A stretch of 64,000 bases of DNA from contig NZ_CP009458.1 of assembly GCF_000758305.1 (NCBI RefSeq), positions 3,596,001 through 3,660,000 of the forward strand. The letters run 5' to 3'. The stretch is from Cedecea neteri (lineage in GTDB: Bacteria; Pseudomonadota; Gammaproteobacteria; Enterobacterales; Enterobacteriaceae). The notes beneath the pieces were generated by a model, which saw nothing but the letters and a program-made list of their open reading frames with translations, made no database searches and was not told the DNA's origin. Numbering within the stretch: position 1 is the first letter of the stretch; every line of letters begins with the position of its first letter. A program made the translations under genes and the position numbers. This document shows positions 8,745 through 17,036 of this stretch, one piece after another.

Positions 8745-8768
8745 TTCCGCTCCTCGCTCGCAGCGGAC
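8745..8768. repeat. Hairpin repeat copy C beside the IS right end
   Basis: TTCCGCT (8745-8751), loop CCTCGCTCGC (10 nt), AGCGGAC (8762-8768): same arms as copies A and B with one arm mismatch. It begins 6 bp outside the IS inverted repeat. A related pair of half-arms (GCTTCGTGCTAGAAGTGGAC) follows at 8791-8810. Confidence 0.7.
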
Positions 8769-8954
8769 CTTCAGCTCTGATCACTTATTCGCTTCGTGCT
8801 AGAAGTGGACTTTTTGGTAGTTGCCAGTGGAAAGGCATTTCAGCAGAATGAGACTGCCTTTAAATATGACCGTTTTTTATGCAGTCATAAGCTATTGAAT
8901 CTAGCTCCGACAGGGGTTACTGACTTACAGAATAATGGATGCCGAGATCGAGCT

Positions 8955-9434
8955 ATGCGTACTCACCAACTGAATAAGACCCGTAAACTTTATCGCAGCG
9001 TCAACACGACTACGCGGCATCGTTCTAATAATCCAGGTGCTGAGTATCGCTGGGAACGTAATCGTAAAAAAGTCGGAGATGAGCTACTGGCAAAGCGCGA
9101 GACAATGCATGGCAGACAGAAGCGTGGTCGAGACTACACACCATTGTTTTATTTTCTGATCAAACAGATTGGCAAACCATGGAATGACATATTCAGCGAG
9201 GTATGTGGACGTCTTGATACCACTGAACCTGTATTCTGGTTGGTCGCGCTACATGAGCGCCAGCGAAGGGATTTAGTCTGCATTGGCGAAAGCAGTTTTT
9301 ATCCGGGTCTGTTTGTTGATGAGAATGGAGTTCTGCAACAGGTAAACCCTTCGATTACGAGAAAGGATGTGAAGGTGACTTGTCGTTGCTGCACACACAC
9401 TTACATTGGTGAACCTGTACCCTGGATAGATTGA
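8955..9434 (+). CDS. Hypothetical protein with CxxC-type C-terminus
   Basis: About 159 residues from ATG 8955; the open frame runs 53 codons further upstream but that part crosses a hairpin repeat and looks non-coding. Very basic first half (RTHQLNKTRKLYRSVN, WERNRKKVGDELL), then PLFYFLIKQIGKPWNDIFSEVCGRLDTTEP and a tail with VTCRCCTHTY. The W-N/D-x-x-F/Y-S-E-V/I motif with a terminal Cys cluster is shared with a loose group of orphan bacterial proteins I remember but cannot name. Possibly metal- or nucleic-acid-binding. Function unknown. Confidence 0.55.
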   Translation: MRTHQLNKTRKLYRSVNTTTRHRSNNPGAEYRWERNRKKVGDELLAKRETMHGRQKRGRDYTPLFYFLIKQIGKPWNDIFSEVCGRLDTTEPVFWLVALHERQRRDLVCIGESSFYPGLFVDENGVLQQVNPSITRKDVKVTCRCCTHTYIGEPVPWID

Positions 9435-9525
9435 GTGACAAAACTTTCTATTTTACCGCAGGTGCGGTCGTCATCAGCAATGAGAGCGATGACAAACCTC
9501 CGCTCACCACTCAAAGCAGCCGTGC

Positions 9526-9747
9526 CTAAAGGTTTTCCATATAATAAAACGCTTTCATTAACTCATCTTCTGTAAGCGGCGATGCCAAACTCGCTCCTGT
9601 ATCTTTCTCAACCTTCTTCAATAGCTCGCTGCGGGTTATGCCCAATCTATTCGCAACATGGTTAGCGCAACTCCGTGCGTGTGACGCTCTATGAGCAAGA
9701 AGGTCTTCTTCGGCTAGAACTTTTCTTCTTGATGATGAATGTGACAT
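9526..9747 (-). CDS. Small hypothetical protein
   Basis: 73 residues with an excellent ribosome site (AAAGGAGGAATCA just before ATG 9747). Soluble, helical: SRRKVLAEEDLLAHRASHARSCANHVANRLGITRSELLKKVEKD, with GITRSELLKKV resembling the second half of an HTH or RHH-type motif. Family not recognised. It could be an antitoxin-like DNA-binding protein, but there is no partner gene within 100 bp on its strand. Confidence 0.55.
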   Translation of the reverse strand: MSHSSSRRKVLAEEDLLAHRASHARSCANHVANRLGITRSELLKKVEKDTGASLASPLTEDELMKAFYYMENL

Positions 9748-9884
9748 TGATTCCTCCTTTACCCTAAATTATTCCCCATATAAATATTATGCGATAAGAA
9801 AAATAACGATGTTTCTGCTAGCTTTAACCGGGAAACACCGTAAGCGCCACTTCGTAAACCACAATAGCTGAAGCTGGTAATAGT

Positions 9885-9952
9885 GTCCGCTCCTCGCTGT
9901 TTGGCAGACGTCATGTTCCTCGGGCCTGACCACTTAGTGCCAAAAGCGAACC
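9885..9952. repeat. Diverged hairpin repeat copy D
   Basis: GTCCGCTCCTCGCT (9885-9898) matches the left arm and loop start of copies B and C; a distant right arm AGCGAACC (9945-9952) lies beyond 46 nt. It looks like two half-elements or one copy enlarged by rearrangement. Confidence 0.5.
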
Positions 9953-9988
9953 TTTTTTGCATTGATGCTGGAACGAGTTTCCCCCCAC

Positions 9989-10249
9989 TTAGCGTTCAAC
10001 AATCCACAAGAACGACACAACCGGCAGGGCGAAGATCGCTGCAAAAATGGCTAGCTCTTCGCCCCAGCCGTAGCCGACTTTAATCACCCCGATCAGCATA
10101 TTTGCCGCCGCAACCAGGCACCACAGTACCGCAAAGCCTCGGGCGATCAACGCCTGGGCTGGTGGATAGTCCGGGGTAAACAGCCGGATAAGCAGGTAAC
10201 AGCCGCTGGCCAGCAGAAAGCCGCTCAGCAAAAATAACAACGTGCGCAT
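9989..10249 (-). CDS. Small inner-membrane protein, three predicted helices
   Basis: 86 residues: helix 1 about 3-23 (LLFLLSGFLLASGCYLLIRLF), helix 2 about 34-56 (ARGFAVLWCLVAAANMLIGVI), helix 3 about 65-83 (ELAIFAAIFALPVVSFLWI). Family name unknown. It follows the SDR gene on the same strand with a 62-bp gap that holds a perfect 9-bp hairpin (10271-10300), so the two are probably one transcript. Confidence 0.75.
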   Translation of the reverse strand: MRTLLFLLSGFLLASGCYLLIRLFTPDYPPAQALIARGFAVLWCLVAAANMLIGVIKVGYGWGEELAIFAAIFALPVVSFLWIVER

Positions 10250-10270
10250 AAAAGACTCCAGGAAATGGCC

Positions 10271-10300
10271 TGCGGCTTAACCCTGGCGAGATAAGCCGCA
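10271..10300. other. Intercistronic hairpin
   Basis: TGCGGCTTA and TAAGCCGCA form a perfect 9-bp stem with a 12-nt loop, between the SDR gene and the small membrane-protein gene. No U-run follows, so an RNA-stabilising or attenuating hairpin is more likely than a full terminator. Confidence 0.6.
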
Positions 10301-10311
10301 AGCGGGGGAAT

Positions 10312-11208
10312 TTACTGCCGGGGAGTTAACAGGTCGCCTAAACCAATGCGCTGCAAAAACTCTTTGCGGATACGGTCAGCGACGGCGTTTACCACTTCTG
10401 CACCGTCGTCAGAAGGATCAACGTGCACGCGGAACGGGCGTTTGCCATACGGCGCATTCACAATATCCACCAGCGCCGCCGCCACGTCGGCAACATCGGC
10501 ATCCTCTGGCTCACAGGCCGCCAGGCCTTTCAGCGCTTCATCTTCCAGCCCGGCCGTCGGGCCAGTTTGGGTGTAGGCCTTTTCACGCTCGCTGTCTGCA
10601 GGCTTTCCGGAGTGCAGGAAATGGTTGGTGCCTTTGGTAAAAGCACCTGGCACCAAAATCGAGCTTTCAATTCCCCAGCGGCTAAGCTCGGCGGCATAGC
10701 TGACGGCTACGGCGTCCATCGCAGCTTTGGCGGCAAAATAAGGTGCCAGATAAGGCGGGGTGCCACCTCGCGTACTGCTGCTGCCGACCCAAAGCACTAA
10801 GCCTTTTCTTTGCTCACGCAGGTAAGGCAGTGCCGCCCGGTTAACCCGCTGAGTCCCCAGGACGTTAATATCGAACAGCTGGCTGAACTGTTCCGGCAGA
10901 AACGCCTCGGCGGGCCCGTAGGACATGTGACCGGCATTGTGCACCACGACGTCCAGCCGGCCTTGCTCCGCGATAATTTGTGCAACTGCCGCCTCCGCCG
11001 AAGCCTCGGACTGCACGTCCAGTTCGATAGCCCGAAGATCAACGCTGTGATGCCACGCATAATCCTTCAGGCTGTCAACCTGAGGTGCGTTACGGCCCGC
11101 GATGTCCCGCATACTGGCGTAAACGATGTGTCCGGCATGGGCGAGGGCGCGCGCGGATAACGCACCAAAGCCGCTGGATGCGCCGGTTATCAGAATAATT
11201 TGCTGCAT
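10312..11208 (-). CDS. Short-chain dehydrogenase/reductase (classical SDR)
   Basis: 298 residues from ATG 11208 (MQQIILITGASSGFG); the frame extends 13 codons upstream. Cofactor motif TGASSGFG at 8-15, NAG (91-93), catalytic Ser at about 143-145, Tyr157-x3-Lys161 (PYFAAKAAM). The C-terminal extension (about 190-298) carries FTKGTNHFLHSG and a stretch ending RIGLGDLLTPRQ. Substrate unknown. Preceded on the same strand by a second SDR (25-bp gap), so the two make an operon under the divergent LysR regulator. Confidence 0.9.
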   Translation of the reverse strand: MQQIILITGASSGFGALSARALAHAGHIVYASMRDIAGRNAPQVDSLKDYAWHHSVDLRAIELDVQSEASAEAAVAQIIAEQGRLDVVVHNAGHMSYGPAEAFLPEQFSQLFDINVLGTQRVNRAALPYLREQRKGLVLWVGSSSTRGGTPPYLAPYFAAKAAMDAVAVSYAAELSRWGIESSILVPGAFTKGTNHFLHSGKPADSEREKAYTQTGPTAGLEDEALKGLAACEPEDADVADVAAALVDIVNAPYGKRPFRVHVDPSDDGAEVVNAVADRIRKEFLQRIGLGDLLTPRQ

Positions 11209-11233
11209 GGTTTTCTCCTGTTCGTCGAGAATC

Positions 11234-11971
11234 TTAGGCAAAGCCACCGTTAACGCGGATCACCTGAGAGTTCACCCAGCTGCCGTCCGGGCCAGCCAGC
11301 GTGGCCACAATGCTGGCGATTTCATCTGGCTTGCCGATGCGTCCGAGCGGGGCGAGGTTGGCGATGGTTTGAATTTGTTCTTCGGTTTTACCGTTCAGGA
11401 AAAGATCGGTGCCGGTTGGCCCAGGCGCAACGGCGTTAACGGTGATATTGCGGCCACGCAGTTCGTTGGCAAGAACGTGCACCAGACCTTCAACCCCGGC
11501 TTTGGAGGCGATGTAAGGGCCGTAAGCCGGGAATGATTTGGCAATAACGCTGGTTGAAAGGGCGATAATGCGGCCGCCTTCCTGCAGCGACTCAGCGGCA
11601 TTCGCCAGCACCATAAATGCCCCGCGCAGGTTTGTGCTGATGATTTTGTCGAATTCCGCGAGGCCAGCCGGAGTGATTTTCACCATTGGCATCACGCCCG
11701 CGCTGTGCACCACCACGTCCAGCTGGTTGTGAATGGCTTTTGCTTCGGCAAACAAGCGGGTGACATCGTTTTCAGAGGACACATCCGCCTGAATCGCCAC
11801 GGCGTGCCCGCCGTTGTTTTTAATGGCCTGGACCGTTTCATCGGCGCTGGCTTTATTCCCGGCGTAGTTGACGACGACGGTGAAGCCGTCGCGGGCCAGC
11901 CTTTCGGCAATTGCCCGGCCAATCCCACGGGAAGCGCCGGTCACCAGGGCAGTTTTCTTTGCAGTTGTCAT
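11234..11971 (-). CDS. Short-chain dehydrogenase/reductase (FabG-like)
   Basis: 245 residues from ATG 11971. TGASRGIGRA at 11-20, NYAG at 35-38 (basic context favours NADPH), catalytic Ser near 139-141, Tyr153-x3-Lys157 (PYIASKAGV), and the usual end DGSWVNSQVIRVNGGFA. It is the first gene of the two-SDR unit. The 121-bp gap to the divergent LysR gene has the palindrome CTAAT-TTG-ATTAG (12055-12067), a candidate LysR site. Confidence 0.92.
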   Translation of the reverse strand: MTTAKKTALVTGASRGIGRAIAERLARDGFTVVVNYAGNKASADETVQAIKNNGGHAVAIQADVSSENDVTRLFAEAKAIHNQLDVVVHSAGVMPMVKITPAGLAEFDKIISTNLRGAFMVLANAAESLQEGGRIIALSTSVIAKSFPAYGPYIASKAGVEGLVHVLANELRGRNITVNAVAPGPTGTDLFLNGKTEEQIQTIANLAPLGRIGKPDEIASIVATLAGPDGSWVNSQVIRVNGGFA

Positions 11972-12054
11972 GTTGTTCTCCAGATACTGTGAATGAATCG
12001 CCCCGAGTGGGCGTGGGTGCATTGTTAATGTTTTTGTATTCGGGATAAATGGTG

Positions 12055-12067
12055 CTAATTTGATTAG
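12055..12067. promoter_or_regulatory. Candidate LysR operator (CTAAT-TTG-ATTAG)
   Basis: Perfect 5-bp inverted repeat with a 3-nt centre, 26 bp upstream of the LysR start and in the shared divergent promoter region; fits the T-N11-A form of LysR boxes. Confidence 0.45.
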
Positions 12068-12092
12068 ATAATTCCGTTATGGTTAATAATAG

Positions 12093-12995
12093 ATGGACAA
12101 ATTTGACACGCTGCAGCTGTTCACCCGCATTGTTGAGCTGGGCAGCTTCAGCCAGGCTGCCGACCAGCTTGGCATCCCGAGAGCCACGGCAAGCAATGCC
12201 ATTAAAGAGCTGGAGAGCCAGCTTGGCTGCCGCTTGCTGGAGCGCACCACCCGGCATGTGCGAGCCTCCCAGGATGGCAAAGCGTACTACCAGCGCTGTG
12301 TGTACATTCTTGCGGAGTTGAATGACGCTGAAGCCGCGCTGCGTCCGGTTGTTGCCAGACCTAGAGGGATCTTACGCATCGATCTGCAGGGGACACATGC
12401 GTCGCACATCGTTTTGCCGCAGCTGGACGAGTTTCACCGCCGCTATCCCGACATTGAGCTGATTATCAGCAGCGGCGACAGGCTGGTTGATTTGGTGCGC
12501 GAGGGGATAGATTGCGTGGTGCGTGCCGGTAAGTTACAGGACTCTTCGCTGGTTGCCCGTCACCTGGCTGATCTACCGCAAATTGTGTGCGCCAGCCCGG
12601 ACTACCTGGCGGCATTTGGCGTGCCCGAGCACCCGGGCGATCTCGAACACCACCAGTGCGTTAACTTTTTCTCGACAACGGGCGGTGTGAATTATCCCTT
12701 TGAATTCATTATTGATAACGAGCGCCGGGCTTTCTCACCCAAAGGCTGGGTGACGGTTAATGAAGCGGAGAACTATGTGATCTGTGCGCTGCGCGGCTGC
12801 GGCCTGGTTCAGCTTCCGCGTTACCACGTCGAACAGGCGCTGGCTGAAGGTCGGCTGGTAGAAGTCATGGCTGACTGGCAAAGCCCGGCCATCGCCGTTT
12901 CTGCGGTGTACACCCAAAACAGACAGCTTTCGCCGCGCGTACGGGTGTTTATCGACTGGCTGAAGGAGATTTACAGCGCGCGGTTTCCTGGCTGA
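12093..12995 (+). CDS. LysR-family regulator, divergent to the SDR pair
   Basis: 300 residues. HTH: FTRIVELGSFSQAADQLGIPRATASNAIKELE (residues 9-40), then GCRLLERTTRHVRASQDG. The effector domain begins GILRIDLQGTHASHIVLPQL. This is the subgroup related to CrgA/AaeR that commonly controls an adjacent oxidoreductase. It faces away from the two SDR genes. Confidence 0.9.
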   Translation: MDKFDTLQLFTRIVELGSFSQAADQLGIPRATASNAIKELESQLGCRLLERTTRHVRASQDGKAYYQRCVYILAELNDAEAALRPVVARPRGILRIDLQGTHASHIVLPQLDEFHRRYPDIELIISSGDRLVDLVREGIDCVVRAGKLQDSSLVARHLADLPQIVCASPDYLAAFGVPEHPGDLEHHQCVNFFSTTGGVNYPFEFIIDNERRAFSPKGWVTVNEAENYVICALRGCGLVQLPRYHVEQALAEGRLVEVMADWQSPAIAVSAVYTQNRQLSPRVRVFIDWLKEIYSARFPG

Positions 12996-13091
12996 ACGCA
13001 CGTTAAACCACACCGCGATTTAACTGGTTTTTGAAAGGCTGCGGCATCCATACTGACTCCCCCTAAAGTGCTTCTCAGACAGGATGCCCGG

Positions 13092-13862
13092 ATGAACGTA
13101 CGACAAGGTCTGAACGTATCACGCATAGCGCTCTGTGCTTTTTTATTATCTCCATTCGCTACGCATGCCGCCAACAGCGGCCCCTTAAACATCGCCATAT
13201 ACCGGGGTGCCGCGGGCTGCGAAGGCTGCTCTGAAATGGTGGCAAAATCCCTGCAAAACACCGGGCAAAACATTGTTATTTCCTACATCGGTGAAAAGGA
13301 AAAGCTCAAGCTGACCGGCCAGAACTTGAGTCAATTTGATCTCTACGTGCAGCCCGGTGGCGGGCAGGATATTCCGGCCGCGTATGATGCCATTGGCGAT
13401 GACGGCGCGCGGGCCATCAGAGAGTTTGTGAGACGCGGGAAAGGTTATCTTGGCCTGTGCATGGGGGCTTACCTGGCGGACAAAGACTGGATAGGGCTTA
13501 TCGACAAGCCCCTTGAGTCCGAGGCCGGGCGGTCCGGATCCGGCGTCTCAGATGAAGGTGACTACACGCTGAATATCCGCTGGGGGAATAAAAAAGAGCC
13601 TTTTTATTATCAGGACGGCCCTTATTTTACTCCCGGATCGAAAAACAGCGGCTTTACGCCCGTGGCCTGGTACAGCAATGGCGATGTGGCAATAGCGACC
13701 TTCCGCTACGGTAAAGGAAATGTGGTGCTGACCGGGCCACATCCGGAGGCGGATGGCAGCTGGTTTGACAACAGCGTCGCCGGGCATACCTCGCCTCAGA
13801 GCAAAATGGCCCGGCTACTTAGCTATTTCGAGACGGGTTCGAACGGCACTCCCAGCGACTGA
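13092..13862 (+). CDS. Exported BPL-N (class I glutamine amidotransferase-like) protein
   Basis: 256 residues from ATG 13092, with a signal peptide ending THAA, so periplasmic. The body matches the biotin-protein-ligase N-terminal domain (BPL_N): LNIAIYRGAAGCEGCSEMV near the start, DLYVQPGGGQDIP, then the nucleophile elbow YLGLCMGAY with the GATase Cys and a later His in TGPHPEADGSWF. The C-C pair G-C-E-G-C near the N-terminus could form a disulfide. Substrate unknown. Its 3' end overlaps that of the convergent hydrolase by 40 bp. Confidence 0.8.
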   Translation: MNVRQGLNVSRIALCAFLLSPFATHAANSGPLNIAIYRGAAGCEGCSEMVAKSLQNTGQNIVISYIGEKEKLKLTGQNLSQFDLYVQPGGGQDIPAAYDAIGDDGARAIREFVRRGKGYLGLCMGAYLADKDWIGLIDKPLESEAGRSGSGVSDEGDYTLNIRWGNKKEPFYYQDGPYFTPGSKNSGFTPVAWYSNGDVAIATFRYGKGNVVLTGPHPEADGSWFDNSVAGHTSPQSKMARLLSYFETGSNGTPSD

Positions 13863-14743
13863 ACAAAGGTTTTGACCTGCGGGTACCAGAGCTTGACGCC
13901 CGCTTTGCTGTCGGCAAAGTCATGGGAGTTTTGACCGAAGGTGCCGATATCAATCATCCGGGCGCGGCTTGCTGCCCCGGTGGCCTCACGGGTGTAGGCA
14001 CTGAACATTTGCTGCGGCATTGGCTGCGGCCAGAGCTGATCGTTGTCCCCGTAGAACCAAAGCGACGGATAGCGAGCCTGTTTGCCTATCGCGCCATAGG
14101 TACGTACCAGATTTTGCTGCCAGCCTTCACATTTTGGCTGGCGCAGCCCCCCCGAGAAATTAATCACGCCCAGCACGCCGGGGAGTGAATGCGTGCTCAG
14201 CGCCATGGTCACCAGTCCGCCGTCAGATTGACCGGCAATCACTATGCGTGAGCGGTCCACGTAGGGCAGTTTGGCCAGCTCATTGAGGGCTGCAGCCACG
14301 CCATCTGCTTCATCCAACGCGTGACGGCGCACATCGCACCCGTCTTTCGGGTACTGGCCGCCGGAGGCCGCAAAGCCTTCGCGCATCGGGACCGCAACCA
14401 CAAATCCCCGGTGAACAAATACCGAAGCGATTTGAAGATGCCGGGAACGCGGCTGCGTGCGCGAATGGCCTGGGTTTTTACCATGATTCATTAACAGCAG
14501 GGGAAAAGGGCCATTGCCAGGGGGCTTATACAGCGTGGTTTCCAGCTCAACGTTTCGGCCCTCTATCTGCACGGGCAACATCACAATCTGTTCGTTGAGC
14601 TGGCGATCCAGCCTCAGGGATGATGAAGCGTTATTACCGGGGGAGCTACAGCCGCTGACGCAGAGAAGAAGTGCCGTAACCGGCAGCCCGGTGAACATGC
14701 GAAGTAAAGAACCGGGCGCTATCCGCCACTTCAAAGAACCCAT
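13823..14743 (-). CDS. Lipoprotein alpha/beta hydrolase (dienelactone-hydrolase-like)
   Basis: 306 residues. The lipobox VSGC puts lipid on Cys32, so it is membrane anchored in the envelope. The hydrolase elbow IAGQSDGG gives Ser173, with an upstream LLMNHGKNPGH oxyanion region; the likely acid is in FYGDNDQLW and the His in GQNSHDF near the end. It resembles the secreted DLH-type esterases. Convergent overlap of 40 bp with the BPL-N gene. Confidence 0.82.
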   Translation of the reverse strand: MGSLKWRIAPGSLLRMFTGLPVTALLLCVSGCSSPGNNASSSLRLDRQLNEQIVMLPVQIEGRNVELETTLYKPPGNGPFPLLLMNHGKNPGHSRTQPRSRHLQIASVFVHRGFVVAVPMREGFAASGGQYPKDGCDVRRHALDEADGVAAALNELAKLPYVDRSRIVIAGQSDGGLVTMALSTHSLPGVLGVINFSGGLRQPKCEGWQQNLVRTYGAIGKQARYPSLWFYGDNDQLWPQPMPQQMFSAYTREATGAASRARMIDIGTFGQNSHDFADSKAGVKLWYPQVKTFVQSLGVPFEPVSK

Positions 14744-14775
14744 TTATCTGCCCTGGCAAAGTTACTGCGGTGGAA

Positions 14776-15423
14776 TTATGCCGTGTCGTCAACGGACGGC
14801 TGTTGTTTTGCATATAAATAAACCGATGCCCGGGAAACGCCCAGATGCTGCGCCACGGTTTCCATCGACTTACGGATATCCAGTAATCCTTCTTTTTTTA
14901 GCGTCTGCAACAGCTCAATTCTTTCTGAAGTTTTCAGCGCGCGTGGCGTGGTCGCGATGTCTGCCGCATAACGATCGATCCTCAGCCTGAGCGCTTCGGA
15001 ACCTGCGGGTTCAATATGTTCTTCCACCGGGCCAGGGCTGGTATCGGTGAAGCGGGCAAGGGCGCTTTGCATCCCTCTGAACAAAGTCATATCCAGGTTG
15101 AGGCAAAGCGCGGCGACATAGTTTCCGGCGTCATCTTTCAGCCCAATCGAGGTGCTTTTTACCGGGCGTCCGTCGGCAAACTGGTTGGCATAATTGGCGA
15201 TCACTGCCGGGAAATCAGGGGAGGCAATGCGCGCCAGCCCCATTTCCGTGGCGCCCTGGCCAACCTCACGGCCGGACAGGTTGTTGTGGATGGAGAGAAT
15301 AGAGTGATCGGGCTGCGTCAGGTCGTGTACCACCACCTCACAAAAAGGGGCGAAGGTTTCACTCAACCCCTGGGCGATGGTTTCGAGCTGGTCGAGCAGG
15401 GCACTGTTTTCTGATGTTGACAC
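14776..15423 (-). CDS. PAS-HTH regulator of the YheO/DauR family
   Basis: 215 residues. The N-terminal YheO-like PAS domain (about 10-125) begins LDQLETIAQGLSETFAPFCEVVVHDL; the C-terminal HTH_22 domain (about 150-208) has RIELLQTLKKEGLLDIRKSMETVAQHLGVSRASVYLY. Known members include DauR, which represses D-arginine use genes. Third gene of the RidA/ammonia-lyase operon, 17 bp after the lyase, so it most likely controls that operon in response to an amino acid or its breakdown product. Confidence 0.88.
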   Translation of the reverse strand: MSTSENSALLDQLETIAQGLSETFAPFCEVVVHDLTQPDHSILSIHNNLSGREVGQGATEMGLARIASPDFPAVIANYANQFADGRPVKSTSIGLKDDAGNYVAALCLNLDMTLFRGMQSALARFTDTSPGPVEEHIEPAGSEALRLRIDRYAADIATTPRALKTSERIELLQTLKKEGLLDIRKSMETVAQHLGVSRASVYLYAKQQPSVDDTA

Positions 15424-15440
15424 TCTATTTCTCCTTCTGA

Positions 15441-16415
15441 TTAACGTGGCCCGGCGAGGTATTCAGCGTAGCGGCTGATGTCGACGTTACCGCCGCTGAT
15501 GATAATCCCGATTCGCTTCCCGCGCAGGCTCTCTTTCATTCCTCGTGCGGCGGCAAAGCCAAGACAGCCCGTCGGCTCGACCACCATTTTCATCCGTTCG
15601 GCAAAGAATTTCATCGAGTCGATCAGCTCTTCATCCGTGGCGGTGAAGATGTCGTCCACGTTCTGGCAAATCATCTGAAAGGTGTAGTCGCCCAGGAAGG
15701 TGGTTTGCGCGCCGTCGGCGATGGTTTTTGGCGTATCGATACGCACAATTTGCCGATGCCGGAATGACTGCTGGGCGTCGTTCCCGGCTTCCGGCTCCAC
15801 GCCGTAGACTTTGCAGTTTGGGGAAAGGTGGCGCGCCGCCAGCGCACAGCCGGAAATCAGGCCGCCGCCGCCCAGGCAGACAAACAGCGCGTCCAGCTCG
15901 CCAACCTCGTCGAACAGCTCTTTCGCTGCCGTGCCCTGGCCGGCAATGACGTGCGGATGGTCGTAAGGCGGGATCAACGTCAGGCCATATTTTTCCGCCA
16001 GATCTTTGCCAATCTGCTGGCGGTCTTCGGTGTAGCGGTTATAGAGAATGACTTTGCCGCCGTATTCACGCGTGGCGGCTATTTTGGCCGCAGGGGCATC
16101 TTCCGGCATGACAATGGTGGCCGGGATCCCCAGCAGCCTTGCGGCAAGGGCAATCGCCTGGGCATGGTTCCCGGAGGAGAAGGCCACCACGCCAGCTTCT
16201 CTCTGCTCCGGCGTGAACTGAGCGAGGGCGTTCATCGCCCCGCGGAACTTAAACGCGCCCATTCGCTGGTAGTTTTCACATTTGAAAAAGACTTCGCCGC
16301 CAAACTCTTCATTCACGGTACGGGACGTCATGACCGGAGTACGGTTGGCATGACCTTCAATACGCTGAGCAGCCGCAACAACATCATCATAAACAGGAAG
16401 AACTAATTCACTCAT
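15441..16415 (-). CDS. PLP ammonia-lyase, threo-3-hydroxyaspartate ammonia-lyase-like
   Basis: 324 residues, fold type II PLP enzyme. The cofactor lysine is Lys56 (MGAFKFRGA), with SSGNHAQA around residue 80 and the glycine loop CLGGGGLISG near 182. The C-terminal regulatory ACT domain of biosynthetic IlvA is absent. Sequence features (RTVNEEFGGEVFFKCEN, VIAGQGTAAKELF, EPTGCLGFAAARG) agree with my memory of threo-3-hydroxy-L-aspartate ammonia-lyase and serine racemase/dehydratase relatives. The product would be oxaloacetate plus ammonia through an enamine. Middle gene of an operon with a Rid protein, which fits an enamine-forming lyase. Confidence 0.88.
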   Translation of the reverse strand: MSELVLPVYDDVVAAAQRIEGHANRTPVMTSRTVNEEFGGEVFFKCENYQRMGAFKFRGAMNALAQFTPEQREAGVVAFSSGNHAQAIALAARLLGIPATIVMPEDAPAAKIAATREYGGKVILYNRYTEDRQQIGKDLAEKYGLTLIPPYDHPHVIAGQGTAAKELFDEVGELDALFVCLGGGGLISGCALAARHLSPNCKVYGVEPEAGNDAQQSFRHRQIVRIDTPKTIADGAQTTFLGDYTFQMICQNVDDIFTATDEELIDSMKFFAERMKMVVEPTGCLGFAAARGMKESLRGKRIGIIISGGNVDISRYAEYLAGPR

Positions 16416-16438
16416 TTTGCCACCTTTAAACGGTTGTC

Positions 16439-16828
16439 TTATTCAGAGAGCGCCACGGCTTCGATTTCGAGCGCCGCGCCGTAATGGAGTTGTGCCACGC
16501 CAGCCACCGCACGGGATGGGCGATGTTCGCCGATCCACGTTGCATAGAGGCTGTTAAACTGCGGCCAGAGATTGATGTCCGTGATGTACACCCGCACGGA
16601 AACAAGATGCTGTTTTGTCACGCCCGCGCAGGCCAGGCAAGACTCAATATTCTGCAGCACCAGTTGAGCCTGTTCTTCGAAGGGCGCTTCACAGCGAGGC
16701 GTGCCGTCCGCCGCCACGGGAAGCTGGCCGGAAATAAACACAAAACCGCCTGCGGTGGCGGTGTGGGAATAGTGCCCCACGGGGGCAGGAACCAGTTCGA
16801 TATTGCGCAGCGTAATCTCCGGGGCCAT
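16439..16828 (-). CDS. RidA-family enamine/imine deaminase
   Basis: 129 residues from ATG 16828, which has the site GAGGAAAC; the open frame starts four codons earlier. The opening ITLRNIELVPAPVGHYSHTATAGGFVFISGQLPV is the usual YjgF/RidA fold start; the final segment has HRPSRAVAGVAQLHYGAALEIEAVA, where RidA has the Arg that binds the substrate carboxylate. Rid proteins hydrolyse reactive enamines made by PLP dehydratases such as the next gene. First gene of the operon. Confidence 0.88.
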   Translation of the reverse strand: MAPEITLRNIELVPAPVGHYSHTATAGGFVFISGQLPVAADGTPRCEAPFEEQAQLVLQNIESCLACAGVTKQHLVSVRVYITDINLWPQFNSLYATWIGEHRPSRAVAGVAQLHYGAALEIEAVALSE

Positions 16829-17036
16829 GTTTCCTCTCAATCGCGGTCAGATTTAGACAAATAATCTATATCTGGACTAAGTGTTGATCAAGAGATTTTC
16901 AACGTAGGAAGCAGCAAGGGGGTTTGTGGTGAACTGGAAGGGAGGAGAAAGTCCGGATCGCGGCTGTTAGAGCTGAAAATGGCAATGTGTTACTATAATA
17001 AACATGGGGTTTTAAGGGTTTAGGGATTATAACTGT

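Noticed and set aside
8796..8954. N-terminal extension of the orphan gene at 8955
   Set aside because: Overlaps a hairpin repeat and lacks coding character; ATG 8955 is the better start.
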